Positions 62,478 to 64,000 of a stretch of 64,000 nt of DNA are shown here, piece by piece. Made by a program: the position numbers and the translations under genes. Below the pieces are notes generated by a model. It saw nothing but the letters and a program-made list of their open reading frames with translations, did not search any database and was not told the DNA's origin. The stretch is taken from contig CAXIPT010000003.1 of NCBI GenBank assembly GCA_964030475.1, forward strand, positions 659,709-723,708, read 5' to 3'. This stretch comes from Tethya wilhelma. Taxonomy: Eukaryota; Porifera; Demospongiae; Tethyida; Tethyidae. Position 1 is the first letter of the stretch. Every line of letters starts with the position of its first letter.

Positions 62478-64000
62478 TTTTGGCTAATTTCTTTTCCAAG
62501 AAAGTGCTGTAAAATTTATCACAACTCTATAGCATCTAAGTGTACAAATTGACAGTGTCAAACAACAGATTGGTCTAACAGAACAACTTCTAAATCAAAT
62601 CTTCTAATAACTTTTGGTGTGCTTTATATGCAGTATCACCACCACTACTATACTGTGTGCATAAGCAGTCTTTGGATCTCATGACCTGAATGTGTATGTT
62701 TTCTGAGTATTTAGTGACCACCCAATTTTCTAGGAATGCAATAATGACCTCATTTTGTGTGGCTTCCTATGCACACACTGTGTACACTAGCTTCTGTGCG
62801 TGCTGTGTTTAACATGTGAGCTATCATGTTGGGCTATGAATATCATTATATCCCCAAGGACCTGTTTAAAAAAAAGCGTATGATTATATCAATGATTCAG
62901 AAATCAGATTAAGCTATATCTAATGCACTTTTTGACTGGATATTGCTCAGTGAGCTGTTTGCACTAGAGATCATCTGTCAGTATATTTAGTAGATAATTT
63001 GATTTACAATTTTATTGTTCAATAATTAAGTCATACATACAATTTTACATAGCTACAATGCCTATCATTTTAAAAGTTCATGTTCCCATAACATGCGCTA
63101 TGCTGGTGAACTAGAAATACTCTACTTGTTTTTTTTGTTTCGTAATTGAAATAGTTTTACATTAACTTTGTAATGTGATAATTCTGAATCATTGTCTTAC
63201 ATGGCAACTCTGAGTCAGTGACTATAGTATAATTGTTTGGCCATCATAACACCCTAAACTTAATTCTATCTCTCATCTGAGGTTTCCAGTTGGTTGTCAT
63301 AACAATCTAATCTGTGTCTGTGTATAAATAGCTCCCACCTTTCTGCATGTACCATGTGTATGTGGTCATATGATTGGATGTGTAATGATGCAGCTGTGTA
63401 TATTACTGTCAATAAAAATTCTGTTATGCTCACATTTATATAGAAAGGTTATAATTACTTCACTGTAGGTTTGCACTATTTGCATGGCATCTTGTGTACA
63501 GTGTATAATAGATGAATTGTTATGCCGTTGTCAGTGTTCAAGGAAGTGTATGCATGCGTGCGTGGCTGTTTTCCCATCCAAATGATCTATAGTCTCTCCA
63601 AAGTCACATGCATGTATGAGCCTATGGATTTTATGAGCCATACAAATAGTTAATTTTAAATTTTTACACTGTACTGATATCCAGTTTTGTACACCGGATG
63701 TCAGCAATAATAAATTCCACATGCCAGAATAATTATTGTGATGCATAGGTGTACTTTGAACTACACTACTAACTGTTCAACTACAGGAAGAAACAATAAA
63801 CCACAAGACTTCAATTAGCCGTTGAACATTGTGCAATTTGTATTTCAACAATGCATAGTACAAAGTCATGACTTAGAGTCAATTGAACTCAAGCTATAAC
63901 TGTAAATACACTCAGAATAATAGTTTTAAAAATCAAATGAAAAAAGAGAAAAAAAGCAAAAGACACTGCCTATATCTGTCCAGCATTTTGCGGATGAATT
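62478..64000. other. Gene-free right end
   Basis: I find no supported coding sequence, RNA gene or recognisable transposon. 62480-62610 is the duplicated 5' flank shared with the gene at 52439-54559. The minus-strand frame at 63531-63746 has no recognisable content. Confidence 0.5.

Overview
The window looks like nuclear DNA of an early-branching animal, most probably a sponge. It is AT-rich, carries many microsatellites and short non-autonomous DNA transposons, and has one intron-rich conserved gene (NBAS) with mostly short introns. This sits among expanded families of intronless membrane-receptor genes. The sponge assignment is inference from this style and from the GABA-B-like receptor expansion; a placozoan or another invertebrate is not excluded. 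Seven isolated N bases (1759, 11087, 13250, 15074, 47554, 51788, 55740) behave as collapsed assembly gaps, because genes break abruptly at nearly every one.

Region 1 (1-11087) is a minus-strand array of intronless 'family A' genes. They encode proteins with a signal peptide, a Cys-rich ectodomain of about 140 residues, about 9 membrane segments and a conserved YPPLLP tail. Two are intact (3337-5157, 7098-8888), one is gapped (1642-2106), and four fragments of the 3' tail lie in the spacers. The spacers are duplicated modules that differ by transposon insertions, with filled and empty sites both present in the window.

Region 2 (11088-24659) holds a heavily damaged GPCR pseudogene carrying a TTAA-flanked transposon. 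Next comes a 27-exon, in-frame stretch of NBAS (about 1036 codons, minus strand) that lacks both its N-terminal and C-terminal parts. One NBAS intron contains two converging family A gene fragments that meet at a gap.

Region 3 (24660-62477) is an array of intronless class C, GABA-B-like GPCR genes on both strands: signal peptide, Venus-flytrap ligand-binding domain, 7TM, no Cys-rich domain. Five are intact (31804-34026, 36374-38665, 39308-41611, 43834-46266, 60057-62477). The others are frameshifted, truncated or relics. Two clades can be told apart by ligand domain, TM2-TM3 sequence and C-tail, and the gene at 31804 is a clade 2/clade 1 chimera. Between 47 and 52.5 kb the array is interrupted by foldback repeats, a LINE reverse-transcriptase remnant, a decayed multi-TM gene, and a TM protein with a Ulp1-like segment that ends exactly at a GPCR gene.

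Region 4 (62478-64000) shows no gene that I can support. Overall this is a fast-evolving receptor locus, plausibly chemosensory, shaped by tandem and inverted duplication, recombination and transposon insertion. No operon-like or CRISPR-like structure is present.
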